Shown: piece after piece, positions 1 to 8,054 of the stretch
How positions within the stretch are numbered: the stretch's first letter is position 1
Layout of the letters: each line of letters begins with the position of its first letter
From: Gammaproteobacteria bacterium
GTDB taxonomy: Bacteria > Pseudomonadota > Gammaproteobacteria > Pseudomonadales > Azotimanducaceae
DNA: 64,000 nucleotides
Assembly: GCA_026708185.1 (NCBI GenBank)
Contig: JAPOVK010000013.1
Span: forward strand, 1-64,000
Reading direction: 5' to 3'
Translations under genes and position numbers: made by a program
Notes under the pieces: model-generated
The model's database searches: none
Told to the model about the DNA's origin: nothing
What the model saw: the letters and a program-made list of their open reading frames with translations, nothing else

Positions 1-2
1 AC

Positions 3-215
3 TACCGGCAGCGCCGCCGCCGGATTCCGCCGGTGGTGCTGGACGGCGCGAGTTCGGGGCTGTGGTTCGACGGCTGGAAGGGTCGCGGGCCGCCAGCGGG
101 CCGGTACGCGGACGCGAACCGCGAGCCCGAAGTGGCGGCCCCGCGGACGTGGCTGCTGTCGAAGGGCTGGCGGCGCATCGGGCTGGTGGATCCGGCCGAG
201 GTGCCGGGGAGCTGA
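3..215 (+). CDS. 3' end of an unidentified CDS (cut by window start)
   Basis: The frame is open from the left edge and stops at 213-215. Codons are strongly G/C in third position like the genes around it, and the final 20 or so residues (ending TWLLSKGWRRIGLVDPAE...) have normal protein composition, so I read it as the end of a real gene that starts outside the window. I do not recognise the family. A transposase or other mobile-gene tail is possible but unsupported. Confidence 0.35.
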   Translation, partial: YRQRRRRIPPVVLDGASSGLWFDGWKGRGPPAGRYADANREPEVAAPRTWLLSKGWRRIGLVDPAEVPGS

Positions 216-592
216 CCTTCGCAGACACGGGGCGCGGCCGGGCTGCCGGAACTGATGCGGCCCCGAAGTATCGATGGCAACCGGGACTTGCACGTTCCTG
301 GCAACCGAAAGCTGCGCACTTCGAGGCAGCAGAGCGGCCGTCGCTCAACCTGAGCTCCGTGAAGTCCGTCATTACAGTGGACAGAGTCGTCGTCGCGGTG
401 AACCGCATCGCCAAGAGCACATGATCCTTTCGACCGCGTCCGCCGAAAAACCCCACATCGTGCTCCGCGGCGGTAAGGTAAGCCGATGAGTTCGGTCCCC
501 CGATTCGGCGGCGATGTACCACCCGGTGGCCTTGTACTACCCGGTGGCCTCGTGGACGCACTCGATCGTGCCGGCTGTCGCCGACGGAAGCC
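216..592. other. Gene-free stretch with an 18-bp tandem repeat
   Basis: I see no convincing gene here; the overlapping open frames in all phases have poor composition. The one clear structure is an imperfect 18-bp tandem duplication at 517-534 and 535-552 (core CCCGGTGGCC), just upstream of the next gene. No convincing promoter hexamers were seen. Confidence 0.5.
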
Positions 593-2470
593 ATGACGGA
601 CGCGGAACGCATGTCCGCGCCAGCCGGATCCGCGAGCCTCATTCCCATGGTCGAGGGCACTCCCCGGCGTGGCGCGTTCCTACCGGTCCTCTTCATCGGC
701 GTGCTCGCGGCACTCACCGCCGCGCCCCGCATCGCGCTACACGACACGCTGCCCATCGTCCACCTCGCCGTCGTCGGCGTCCTGGCAGTTTGGTACCTCG
801 CCCTCTACGTCCGCGATCGTGCGAACCCGCGCGCGTTCAACTTCCGCGTCCGCCTGGCCGCGCCGCATTACGTCCAAGCCTGCCTGCATCTGTCTATCTA
901 CATCTTCTGGGGTTTCTATTGGGCGCTCGTTGCCCACAACGCGGTCCTGCTCGTCGCGCAGATCGTCTTCGCCTTCGCCTTCGAGGGGTTGCTCGCCTGG
1001 TCGCGCCGGAAGGAATGGCGCTTGGGCTTCGGGCCGCTGCCGATCATCTTCAGCACCAATCTATTCCTGACCTTCAAGGACGATTGGTTCGTCTACCAGT
1101 TCGTCTTGATTGCGGTTGGCTTCCTGGCAAAGGAATTCATCGTCTGGCAACGCGATGGCGTGCGAACGCACATCTTCAATCCGTCGGCATTCACGCTCTT
1201 CCTCTTCGCTGTGGTGCTGATCGCGTTCGGCCAGACCGACACGACCTGGGTCTCCCAGCTATCGGCGACGCTCGACACGCGTCTCGTCGATCCGGACAGC
1301 CGGCCGTATCTCTTTCTCTTCGCGATCGGCCTCGTCGCGCAGTTTCTCTTTCGCGTGACGCTCGTGACGCTCGCCTCGGCGGGCATGCTCTTCCTCCTCG
1401 CGAGCGTGTACAGCGCCATGACCGGAACCTATTGGTTCGTCGACACCGGGATTCCCGTCGCCGTCTTTCTCGGCCTCCACCTCCTCATCACGGATCCCGC
1501 GACCTCGCCCCGCAACGGCTGGGGGCGCTTCCTTTTCGGCGTTTTCTACGGCGCGGGTGTCTTTGCGCTGTATGGCTTGCTCGACTTTTTCGGTGAGCCC
1601 CTCGCCTACGACAAGCTCCTCTTCGTGCCCGTTCTGAACCTCCTCGTGATCCCGCTCGATCACGCCGGCGCGTTCCTCGCACGGAAGTTCACGGCTCTCC
1701 GCGAGCGCTTCGTCGGCTTCGAGGCCGCCTCCGCCATCAAGTGGAACCTCGTCCACATGGCGGCCTGGATCGCCATCTTCGCGTGGATGTACTTTGGCGA
1801 GTTCATCGAATCGGATCATCCCGGGCGACATCTCGAGCATTGGCAGACGAGTTGCGCCGAGGATCGCCCGTCGGGCTGCAGCAACTTGGCGGAGACTCTC
1901 CGCGCGCGATGTACGCAAGGCGCCGCCAACCGCTGCGACGAACTCTCGGCGCTCTACGAGCGTCGCCCCGATCTCGCGACGCCGGTGGAGACGCAGGTCT
2001 GGTACGGCTTCGCCTGTGACGTGGGAGCGCGGCGCGAATGCGACCGCTACCGGCAGAACCTGACGAACACGATGCGGGAGGAACTCGAGTCGCAATGCGA
2101 TTCGGGCGACGCCATGAGCTGCTACGTCATCGGCTCCGGGCACTTCAAGGGCATTCATGGTGGACGGCGCGATCCGGCGGCAGCGCACGGCTACATCCTG
2201 CGTGGCTGCGAGTTGGGGATGGGCAAGAGCTGCGCCGTTGCCGGGATGATGTATCAGTTCGGCATCGCCGTCGGCGAGGACCTCGACGAGGCCGTGGCCT
2301 ACCACAAGGTTGCCTGCGGCCGCTCGTTCACGCCGAGCTGTGCCACCCTTGCGGAGCTCTACCGAGATCCCAATACGCCCCTCGCGGACGCCGCCCTCGC
2401 CGATTGGTATCGCGCGAAAGCATGCGCCCTCGGCGCCGCCCCACTCTGCAACCCGGCGGGAACTGACTAA
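593..2470 (+). CDS. RnfD/NqrB-like membrane protein fused to Sel1-like repeats
   Basis: A 625-residue protein. Residues about 25-370 are a chain of hydrophobic membrane helices resembling the RnfD/NqrB fold, with the family-like segment NPSAFTLFLF near residue 200. After a last helix near 380, the rest is soluble, rich in paired cysteines, and made of Sel1-type helical repeats (GCELGMGKSCAVAG, KVACGRSFTPSCATLAE). RnfD and NqrB are membrane subunits of ion-pumping redox complexes, but no other rnf or nqr gene is nearby, so a pump is not implied. The soluble part may be periplasmic, with disulfide-linked repeats, though topology was not computed. A weak CGGAAG precedes the ATG at 593; ATGs at 611 and 647 are alternatives. 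Confidence 0.8.
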   Translation: MTDAERMSAPAGSASLIPMVEGTPRRGAFLPVLFIGVLAALTAAPRIALHDTLPIVHLAVVGVLAVWYLALYVRDRANPRAFNFRVRLAAPHYVQACLHLSIYIFWGFYWALVAHNAVLLVAQIVFAFAFEGLLAWSRRKEWRLGFGPLPIIFSTNLFLTFKDDWFVYQFVLIAVGFLAKEFIVWQRDGVRTHIFNPSAFTLFLFAVVLIAFGQTDTTWVSQLSATLDTRLVDPDSRPYLFLFAIGLVAQFLFRVTLVTLASAGMLFLLASVYSAMTGTYWFVDTGIPVAVFLGLHLLITDPATSPRNGWGRFLFGVFYGAGVFALYGLLDFFGEPLAYDKLLFVPVLNLLVIPLDHAGAFLARKFTALRERFVGFEAASAIKWNLVHMAAWIAIFAWMYFGEFIESDHPGRHLEHWQTSCAEDRPSGCSNLAETLRARCTQGAANRCDELSALYERRPDLATPVETQVWYGFACDVGARRECDRYRQNLTNTMREELESQCDSGDAMSCYVIGSGHFKGIHGGRRDPAAAHGYILRGCELGMGKSCAVAGMMYQFGIAVGEDLDEAVAYHKVACGRSFTPSCATLAELYRDPNTPLADAALADWYRAKACALGAAPLCNPAGTD

Positions 2471-2546
2471 CCCGCCGTCGGCCCGGCACTTCGGCCGGAT
2501 CCACCAGACCGATGCACCGCCCGACGATGGCAGGACGACCACGGCG

Positions 2547-2565
2547 ATCGAAAGGGCGATGTTCC
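2547..2565 (+). repeat. Dispersed short repeat, copy 1 (ATYGAAAAGGGCGATGTTC type)
   Basis: The gap between the convergent genes holds ATCGAAAGGGCGATGTTCC. Near-identical strings occur at 28672-28691 and 28907-28926. Similar half-matches lie at 29518-29535 (CAGCAAAAGTGCGATGTC). Function unknown; it may be the relic of a mobile-element end. Confidence 0.5.
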
Positions 2566-2628
2566 GACAGAGGTCCGGCTATCCCGTCGTGATGGCAGAG
2601 CCAGCGGTTGGAGGTGCCCGGGCCCGGT

Positions 2629-3786
2629 TCAGTCCTTCGGCAACCCGAGGATCCGCTCGGCGATGATGTTGCGCTGGATGTTCGGCGTGCCGCCGCCGAT
2701 CACGACGCCCGGCCAGCCGAGCGAAGAGCGTGCCCAACTGCCGCCGTCGGCGGCGTCGTCGCCGCCGAGTTGCACGCCGGCCATGCCGGTGAGTTCGACC
2801 GCGAAGTCGGCCATCTCGATCTCGAGGCTCGCACGGTGCAGCTTGTTCACCGATGTCTCGCTCGACAGCGGTTCGCCGCGCAACTGCTTGGTGAGATAGC
2901 GCAGCCCGTTGTACTTCATGGCCGCGATCTTGGCCTCGAATTCCCCGATGCGGCGTTGCACGGCGGGGTCGTCGGCCGCGGGCCGGCCTTGGCGTCGCGT
3001 GGCCTTGACGAGTGCTTTCAAGCTGTCGAGGCGGGCGAACATCTGGGTCACCTCGCCGATGCTCGAGCGTTCGTTGGCGAGTGCGGAGATGGTGACCTGC
3101 CAGCCCTTGCCTTCCTCGCCGAGCCGATTCTCGACCGGGACCTGCACATCGGTGAAGAACACCTCGGCGAAGTTCCGCTCGCCGGCCATGTTCTCGATGG
3201 GGCGCACTTCGACGCCCGGCGCGTCCATGGGGACCAAAAGGCAAGTGATGCCGTCGTGCTTGCGTTCGACGTCGAACTGCGTGCGCGTCAATAGGATGAT
3301 CCAGTCCGCCCAAGGCGCTCCGGTGGTCCAGATCTTCTGGCCGTTCACGACGTAGTGGTCGCCGATGCGTTCGGCTTTCGTCTCGATGGCGGCGAGGTCG
3401 CTGCCGTGGTTGGGCTCCGAGTAGCCAGTGCACCAGTTGACCTTGCTGTCGAGGATGTCGGGGATGAAGCGCTGCTTCTGCTCGTCGGTGCCGTACTGCA
3501 TGATCCCCGGGCCCACCCATGCGAGGCCCATGAACGAGGTGCCGAGCGGCGGCGCGCGGTGCAGCGCCATTTCCTCCTTCAGGATCGCCTGCTCGGTGAG
3601 GCTCCCTTCACCGCCACCGTACTCCTTGGGCCACGAGAAACCGACCCACCCCTTGGCGCGCACCTTCGACAGCCAGCCGGCCAGGAAACCCCGCCCGCGC
3701 TCCTTCGGCGGCGGTAGGTTCTCTGCGAGGAACTCGCGCACTTCGTTGCGAAATGCCTGTTCCGAGGGGGTGTAGTCGAAGTCCAT
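2629..3786 (-). CDS. Acyl-CoA dehydrogenase, large-type subunit of a pair
   Basis: A 385-residue acyl-CoA dehydrogenase with the usual order of N-terminal helical, middle beta-barrel and C-terminal helical domains. Family motifs include YSEPNHGSD near residue 140 and NGQKIWTTGA, with a C-terminal NIQRNIIAERILGLP. It would oxidise an acyl-CoA to the 2-enoyl-CoA using FAD. At the place of the usual YEGT catalytic glutamate motif it reads GGGTPN. It is the last gene of a minus-strand run, 11 bases after a second, shorter acyl-CoA dehydrogenase. Such side-by-side pairs are known to form alpha2-beta2 enzymes in mycobacterial steroid side-chain breakdown (FadE26-FadE27 type). Pairing here is inferred. 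Confidence 0.9.
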   Translation of the reverse strand: MDFDYTPSEQAFRNEVREFLAENLPPPKERGRGFLAGWLSKVRAKGWVGFSWPKEYGGGEGSLTEQAILKEEMALHRAPPLGTSFMGLAWVGPGIMQYGTDEQKQRFIPDILDSKVNWCTGYSEPNHGSDLAAIETKAERIGDHYVVNGQKIWTTGAPWADWIILLTRTQFDVERKHDGITCLLVPMDAPGVEVRPIENMAGERNFAEVFFTDVQVPVENRLGEEGKGWQVTISALANERSSIGEVTQMFARLDSLKALVKATRRQGRPAADDPAVQRRIGEFEAKIAAMKYNGLRYLTKQLRGEPLSSETSVNKLHRASLEIEMADFAVELTGMAGVQLGGDDAADGGSWARSSLGWPGVVIGGGTPNIQRNIIAERILGLPKD

Positions 3787-3797
3787 ACCGATTCCCG

Positions 3798-4877
3798 CTA
3801 GCCCAAGGCGGCGACGCGTCGGTAGTGGAAGTCAGCATCGCCGAATGCCGAGCGTACCCACTTCGAGCGCTTGAGATAAAGCTGGGCGTCGTACTCGGCC
3901 GTGTAGCCGATGGCCCCGTGCAGGCCGACGCCGTCGATGCCGATGCGGGCGAAGGCGTCGGACGCGTAGGCCTTGGCGAGCGAAGCGGCGCGGGGCAGTT
4001 CGTCGACCGCATCGTCGACCGCCCAGGCGGCGTAGTAGGCGAGCGACTTGAACGACTCGATGTCCACGAACATGTCGGCGAGGCGGTGCTTGACGCCCTG
4101 GTACTTGCCGATGGGATTGTCGAACTGGATGCGCGTCTTGGCGTACTCCGAGGTGAGTTCCAGCACCGCTTCGGCGGCACCGATCGCCTCCAGGGTCACA
4201 CCGACCGCGCCGCAGTCGGTGAGGAAGTCGAGATCGGCGACGCTGATCGGCAGGGTGTCGAGCGGGCGCACGGCGTTCAGGACGGCCTTGGCCGTCGGCT
4301 TGGTGCCGTCCACCGCCGGCTGCGCCGTCAGCTCGACCTCCGCGGTCGCGACGATGGCCAGGGCCAGGGCGTCGCCGGTGCGCGTGGCGAGCAGAAGGTG
4401 GGTCGACGGGATGCCGTCCTGGACGAACGGCTTGGTCCCAGTGAGCAACTCGCCGCCGGCTAGGCGGACGCCTTGCGGGTCGATCCAGTTCGGTTCGTCG
4501 TAGAGGCCGATGCCGAACACCGCATCGCCGCTCGCGATCCGGCCGAGCCAGGCACGGCGCTGGTCCTCGTTGCCGCATCGCGCGATCGCGGCCGCCGCCT
4601 GGGCCGCGGAAAGCACCGGCAACGGGCAGAGCGCCCGGCCGCACTCTTCGAGGACCACGGCGAGATCGATCCACTTGAGCCCGACGCCGCCGAACCGCTC
4701 CGGAACGATCAGCGCCAGCCAGCCGAGTTCGGCGGCCTGTTGCCAAAGCGCGCCCCGCCTCACCGCGTCTTCGCCGCGGGCGAGCGCGCGCACCGTGGAG
4801 GACGGCAACTCGTCCGCCATGAAGCGCCGAACCTGCTCGCGCAGGAGGTTCTGTTCCTCGGAGAAGCCGAAGTCCAC
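3798..4877 (-). CDS. Acyl-CoA dehydrogenase, partner subunit
   Basis: A 359-residue acyl-CoA dehydrogenase starting with GTG. N-terminal FGFSEEQNLLREQVRRF and C-terminal GLHGAIGYTAEYDAQLYLKR are typical of the shorter, less conserved member of heteromeric acyl-CoA dehydrogenases. The HGAIGYT segment often carries the active-site arrangement in such partners. It lies 11 bases upstream of the 385-residue dehydrogenase and 15 bases after the SDR gene, so the three are probably one transcript. Substrate unknown; bulky side-chain acyl-CoAs are a reasonable guess from the thiolase/DUF35 and MaoC genes at 21-23.6 kb. Confidence 0.88.
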   Translation of the reverse strand: MDFGFSEEQNLLREQVRRFMADELPSSTVRALARGEDAVRRGALWQQAAELGWLALIVPERFGGVGLKWIDLAVVLEECGRALCPLPVLSAAQAAAAIARCGNEDQRRAWLGRIASGDAVFGIGLYDEPNWIDPQGVRLAGGELLTGTKPFVQDGIPSTHLLLATRTGDALALAIVATAEVELTAQPAVDGTKPTAKAVLNAVRPLDTLPISVADLDFLTDCGAVGVTLEAIGAAEAVLELTSEYAKTRIQFDNPIGKYQGVKHRLADMFVDIESFKSLAYYAAWAVDDAVDELPRAASLAKAYASDAFARIGIDGVGLHGAIGYTAEYDAQLYLKRSKWVRSAFGDADFHYRRVAALG

Positions 4878-4892
4878 GTTGTCGACCAGCTT

Positions 4893-5768
4893 TCAGCCGC
4901 CGCGCATGGGGTTGATCGGCGGCCAGGAGTCCTTGGTTGCCAGGATGGCCTCGCCGACGTCCTCGACATCCCACGGCCCGTCGGCCTCGTCCTTGTGGGC
5001 GATCGGATTGAGTTGCCAGGACAACAGGGACACCCGATTCCCGGTGACGAGCCACGTGCGGCCGGTGACCTCCTTGGCGTCGTCGGTACATAGCCAGACG
5101 ACGGTCGGCGACACCTTCTCGGGCGGCACGGCATCCTTGGCCTGCTCGGGCAGGATGTCGTCGGTCAGCCGCGAAAGCGCTGTGGGTGCGAGGATGTTCA
5201 CCGTGACGCCGTAGCGTGCCCCCTCGAGGTAGAGGCATCGCGCGAATCCCGCGATCCCCGCCTTGGCGGCGCCGTAGTTGGTCTGGCCGAAGTTGCCGAG
5301 CAGGCCTGAGGTGGAACTGGTGACGATGATCCGCCCGCCCTCGCCCTGCTCGAGCATCTGGTCGTAGGCGGCCTTCGCCGAGTAGTAGGTGCCGCGCAGA
5401 TGCACGTCGTTGACCACCTCCCACATGTCGTCGGTCATGTTCTTGAACGACTTGTCGCGGAGGATGCCGGCGTTGCAGATGCAGATGTCGAGGCGCCCGA
5501 AGTTGTCGACTGCCGCCTTGACCATGGCTTGGGCGTCGGCCTTGTTGCTCACCGATCCGTAGTCGGCGACCGCTTGGCCGCCGCCGGCAAGGATCTCCGA
5601 CACAACCCCGTCGGCCATGTTGGTTCCGGAACCGGTGCCGTCGCGGGCGCCGCCGAGGTCGTTGACGACCACCGATGCGCCTTCCTGGGCGAGCAGCAGG
5701 GCGTGGGTTCGTCCCAGGCCCCCGCCGGCACCGGTCACAAGCGCCACCTTGCCGTCCAACATCCCCAT
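4893..5768 (-). CDS. SDR family oxidoreductase, 3-hydroxyacyl-CoA dehydrogenase-like
   Basis: A short-chain dehydrogenase of 291 residues from the ATG at 5768. That ATG has GAGGAG about 6 bases upstream, which favours it over the in-frame ATG at 5825. Visible are the NAD(P) motif VTGAGGGLGRTHALLLA, a long loop with NDLGGARDG, the NAG motif (ICNAGILRD), catalytic Ser in TSSTSGLLG and the YGAAK pair. NDLGG after beta-2 is typical of NAD-dependent peroxisomal-type multifunctional 3-hydroxyacyl-CoA dehydrogenases. As first gene of the run with two acyl-CoA dehydrogenases it may perform the later dehydrogenation of the same beta-oxidation cycle. Confidence 0.9.
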   Translation of the reverse strand: MGMLDGKVALVTGAGGGLGRTHALLLAQEGASVVVNDLGGARDGTGSGTNMADGVVSEILAGGGQAVADYGSVSNKADAQAMVKAAVDNFGRLDICICNAGILRDKSFKNMTDDMWEVVNDVHLRGTYYSAKAAYDQMLEQGEGGRIIVTSSTSGLLGNFGQTNYGAAKAGIAGFARCLYLEGARYGVTVNILAPTALSRLTDDILPEQAKDAVPPEKVSPTVVWLCTDDAKEVTGRTWLVTGNRVSLLSWQLNPIAHKDEADGPWDVEDVGEAILATKDSWPPINPMRGG

Positions 5769-5789
5769 CTCGTGTCTCCTCAAGTCTTG

Positions 5790-6039
5790 CGATGTGCGTG
5801 AAGGCGCGTAAGTGTATTGCGGCAAGCGGCAAAGGCAATGGCGAACCGTCGAGCGAGGCGATCACCACGCCGCGCTCGCCGCCGTCGACTTCCGAAAGCG
5901 CCAGTGCGCCGCCGGCGTCGTACACGCCGAAATCGAGCGCCACGGCGTCCTTCGTGCCGGGAAAAAGCAGCGGGCCGACCGCGCCGACATAGAGGTCGTA
6001 GACCGCGCGATAGACGTCCTCGGGCGGCGGCGTCGTCAC
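5790..6039 (-). other. Possible orphan coding segment upstream of the SDR gene
   Basis: From a GTG at 6039 a minus-strand frame gives about 80 residues with good coding character (VYRAVYDLYVGAVGPLL, then VALDFGVYDAGGALAL) and strong G/C third positions. Both fade past about residue 75. The frame has no stop of its own and runs on through the SDR gene in another phase, so as it stands it is not a normal gene. It may be a gene with a frameshifted 3' end, or a fragment. I do not recognise the family. Confidence 0.28.
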
Positions 6040-6215
6040 GGCGGGGGACGTGTGGTCCGCGAATCCGTCGCAACCGACACCGGTGTCAACCGGCGATATC
6101 CCGTTACGCCCCCATCGGTGCCATGGAGAACTGGCGGTCGGCGACGGCGGAGCGGGTATGCTCGGGGTCGTCGTGGCCTGAACACTCCAATGCCCGTGCC
6201 GAAAGCTTGCGCAAG

Positions 6216-7286
6216 ATGACCACGTCGTCGCCGACGCTGCTCGTGACGGCCGACGACCGAACCGGGCTGCTGGAGGCCGGTGGGGCATGTGCGGACCTCG
6301 GGTTCCGTGTCCGCTTCGGAGCGACGCCGATTGCAGGCGACGACTGCGCGCTCCTCGACATCGCGAGCCGTCATCGGCTGCCGCGCGAGGCGGCGGCCCG
6401 GGCGGTCGCTGCCCATCGCCACCCAGCGCGGTTCCGCTGTCACAAGATGGACTCCGGGTTGCGCGGCAACTGGGCGCATGAAATCGCGGCGCTGCTCGAA
6501 ACGAACCGCCGCATCGGCGTTCTCCCGAGCTTCCCGGACGCTGGACGGCGCTGCGTGAACGGGACGGTGTTGATCCACGACGTGCCGGTGGCCGAAACCG
6601 CGTTCGGGCGCGATCCGCGCAACCGGGTGACGTCGAGCCGGCCGGTGGACTATCTGCGTGCGGCAGGATGCGGCGCAGCTCTGCGACGCGGCGACTTGCG
6701 TGTTCTCGATGCGGGCGACAACGCCGAACTGGCGGCTGCGGCGGCGCGCTGCCTCGACGAGGGCCGCATGCCCGTCGGTTCGACCGGTGGGATCGCCGCC
6801 TACGCCGCGGTCCTGCGCACACCGGAACCGGTGGCGCCGCCGGTGCTGCCCCGGCCCGCGCTGATCCTGTGCGGCAGCCTACACCCGGTCAGCCGGGGTC
6901 AGATCGCCGCATTGCCAGGTCCGGTCCATGGGCCGGAGGACGGGGAGACCATCGTCGAGGAGCTGCGCGGCGGCGCCGACGTCGTGGTGGCGACACCCCT
7001 GGTGACGGGCGCGATCCATCCCGCGCAGGCGGACGCCATGGCGGCTAGGCTGGCTGCCGGCGCGTGGAAATGGCTCGACGCCGGGCGTGCGAAGGCGTTG
7101 ATCATCCTGGGGGGCGACACGGCGGCCGCCGTTTTGGGAGACCGACCGCTCGACGTTGTCGGCAGCGTCGACACGGGCGTGCCGCTGTGTCTGGCCGGAG
7201 CGGATCGGCGCGCGGTACTGACCAAGGGCGGCGGGATTGGTCGGGAGGATACGCTTCTGAAACTGCTCTTCTCCAAGATGGGTTAG
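6216..7286 (+). CDS. Four-carbon acid sugar kinase-like protein (OtnK/DUF1537)
   Basis: A 356-residue protein starting at the ATG at 6216 (MTTSSPTLLVTADDRTG). The N-terminal TADDRTG, the KMDSGLRGNW segment near residue 75 and the late GGDTAAAVL match the DUF1537 family, which phosphorylates four-carbon acid sugars such as erythronate. It is shorter than typical members (about 400-430). No aldolase, isomerase or dehydrogenase partner of the known pathway is adjacent; the next gene is an SDR 9 bases downstream. A longer in-frame extension upstream of 6216 is arginine-rich and unlikely to be translated. Confidence 0.75.
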   Translation: MTTSSPTLLVTADDRTGLLEAGGACADLGFRVRFGATPIAGDDCALLDIASRHRLPREAAARAVAAHRHPARFRCHKMDSGLRGNWAHEIAALLETNRRIGVLPSFPDAGRRCVNGTVLIHDVPVAETAFGRDPRNRVTSSRPVDYLRAAGCGAALRRGDLRVLDAGDNAELAAAAARCLDEGRMPVGSTGGIAAYAAVLRTPEPVAPPVLPRPALILCGSLHPVSRGQIAALPGPVHGPEDGETIVEELRGGADVVVATPLVTGAIHPAQADAMAARLAAGAWKWLDAGRAKALIILGGDTAAAVLGDRPLDVVGSVDTGVPLCLAGADRRAVLTKGGGIGREDTLLKLLFSKMG

Positions 7287-7289
7287 GCT
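7284..7289 (+). promoter_or_regulatory. Candidate -10 box placed 6 bases before a start codon
   Basis: TAGGCT sits 6 bases upstream of the ATG at 7296 and there is no Shine-Dalgarno sequence between them. The same geometry recurs at four other genes in the window, which suggests leaderless transcripts. Confidence 0.35.
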
Positions 7290-7295
7290 CACGCC

Positions 7296-8054
7296 ATGGC
7301 GATATCAGACCTTTTCGACTTGAGCGGCAAGGTGGCCCTTGTCACCGGCGGGAGCCGCGGCTTGGGACGCGCCATGTCGCTCGCGTTCGCGGAGTGCGGT
7401 GCCGACGTGGTCGTGACCAGCCGCAAGGCGGACAACTGCGAAGCGGTGGCGGAGGAAGTCCGCGCCTTCGGTGTGCGCGCGCTGCCTTACGGCTGTCACG
7501 TCGGCCATTGGGACGAACTCGACGGTCTAGCGGACGCCGCCTACGACGAATTCGGCAAGGTCGACATCCTGGTCAACAACGCAGGCATGTCGCCTCTCTA
7601 CCCGAAGCTCTCGGCTGTCACGGAGGACCTCTTCGACAAGGTCGTCGGCGTCAACCTGAAAGGTCCGTACCGCCTCTCGGCCGTAGTCGGCGAGCGCATG
7701 GCTGCGGGCGACGGCGGTGCGATCATCAACGTCAGCAGCAACGCCGCGGTGGACCCCACCCCGGGCTCGGAACCGTACGGTGCCGCGAAGGCGGGCATCA
7801 ATTCGCTGACGCTGTCGCTGGCCCGGGCCTACGCCCCGAAGGTGCGCGTGAACTGCATCCAGGCGGGCCCGTTTCTGACCGACATCTCGAAAGCCTGGGA
7901 CATGGAGGCCTTCGAACGCAACGCCAAGACCGGAATCGCCTTGCAGCGGGGCGGTCAGCCCGACGAAGTGGTCGGTACGGCGCTCTACCTAGCGAGTCGG
8001 GCCGGCAGCTTCACGACGGGGGCGATCATCCGCGTCGACGGCGGATCCTTCTGA
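7296..8054 (+). CDS. SDR family oxidoreductase
   Basis: A 252-residue classical short-chain dehydrogenase. Visible are TGGSRGLGRA (cofactor), VNNAGMS, catalytic Ser in NVSSNAAV, the YGAAK pair near residues 168-172, and a C-terminal GAIIRVDGGS typical of FabG-like enzymes. Substrate cannot be told. It follows the sugar-kinase-like gene by 9 bases, so the two may share a transcript. Its last 66 bases overlap the 3' end of the convergent ATP-grasp gene in antisense. Confidence 0.9.
   Translation: MAISDLFDLSGKVALVTGGSRGLGRAMSLAFAECGADVVVTSRKADNCEAVAEEVRAFGVRALPYGCHVGHWDELDGLADAAYDEFGKVDILVNNAGMSPLYPKLSAVTEDLFDKVVGVNLKGPYRLSAVVGERMAAGDGGAIINVSSNAAVDPTPGSEPYGAAKAGINSLTLSLARAYAPKVRVNCIQAGPFLTDISKAWDMEAFERNAKTGIALQRGGQPDEVVGTALYLASRAGSFTTGAIIRVDGGSF

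Noticed and set aside
517-552. CRISPR-like or other repeat array
   Set aside because: Only two 18-bp units without spacers; it is a small tandem duplication. No CRISPR array was seen elsewhere.
593-2470. Enediyne or other natural-product cluster, since RnfD-like proteins also occur there
   Set aside because: No polyketide synthase or other biosynthetic gene is nearby.
3832-6822. A 996-codon minus-strand open frame
   Set aside because: It is antisense or out of phase with four well-supported genes and its product is Arg/Pro/Gly-rich; long open frames are expected by chance in DNA this rich in G+C.
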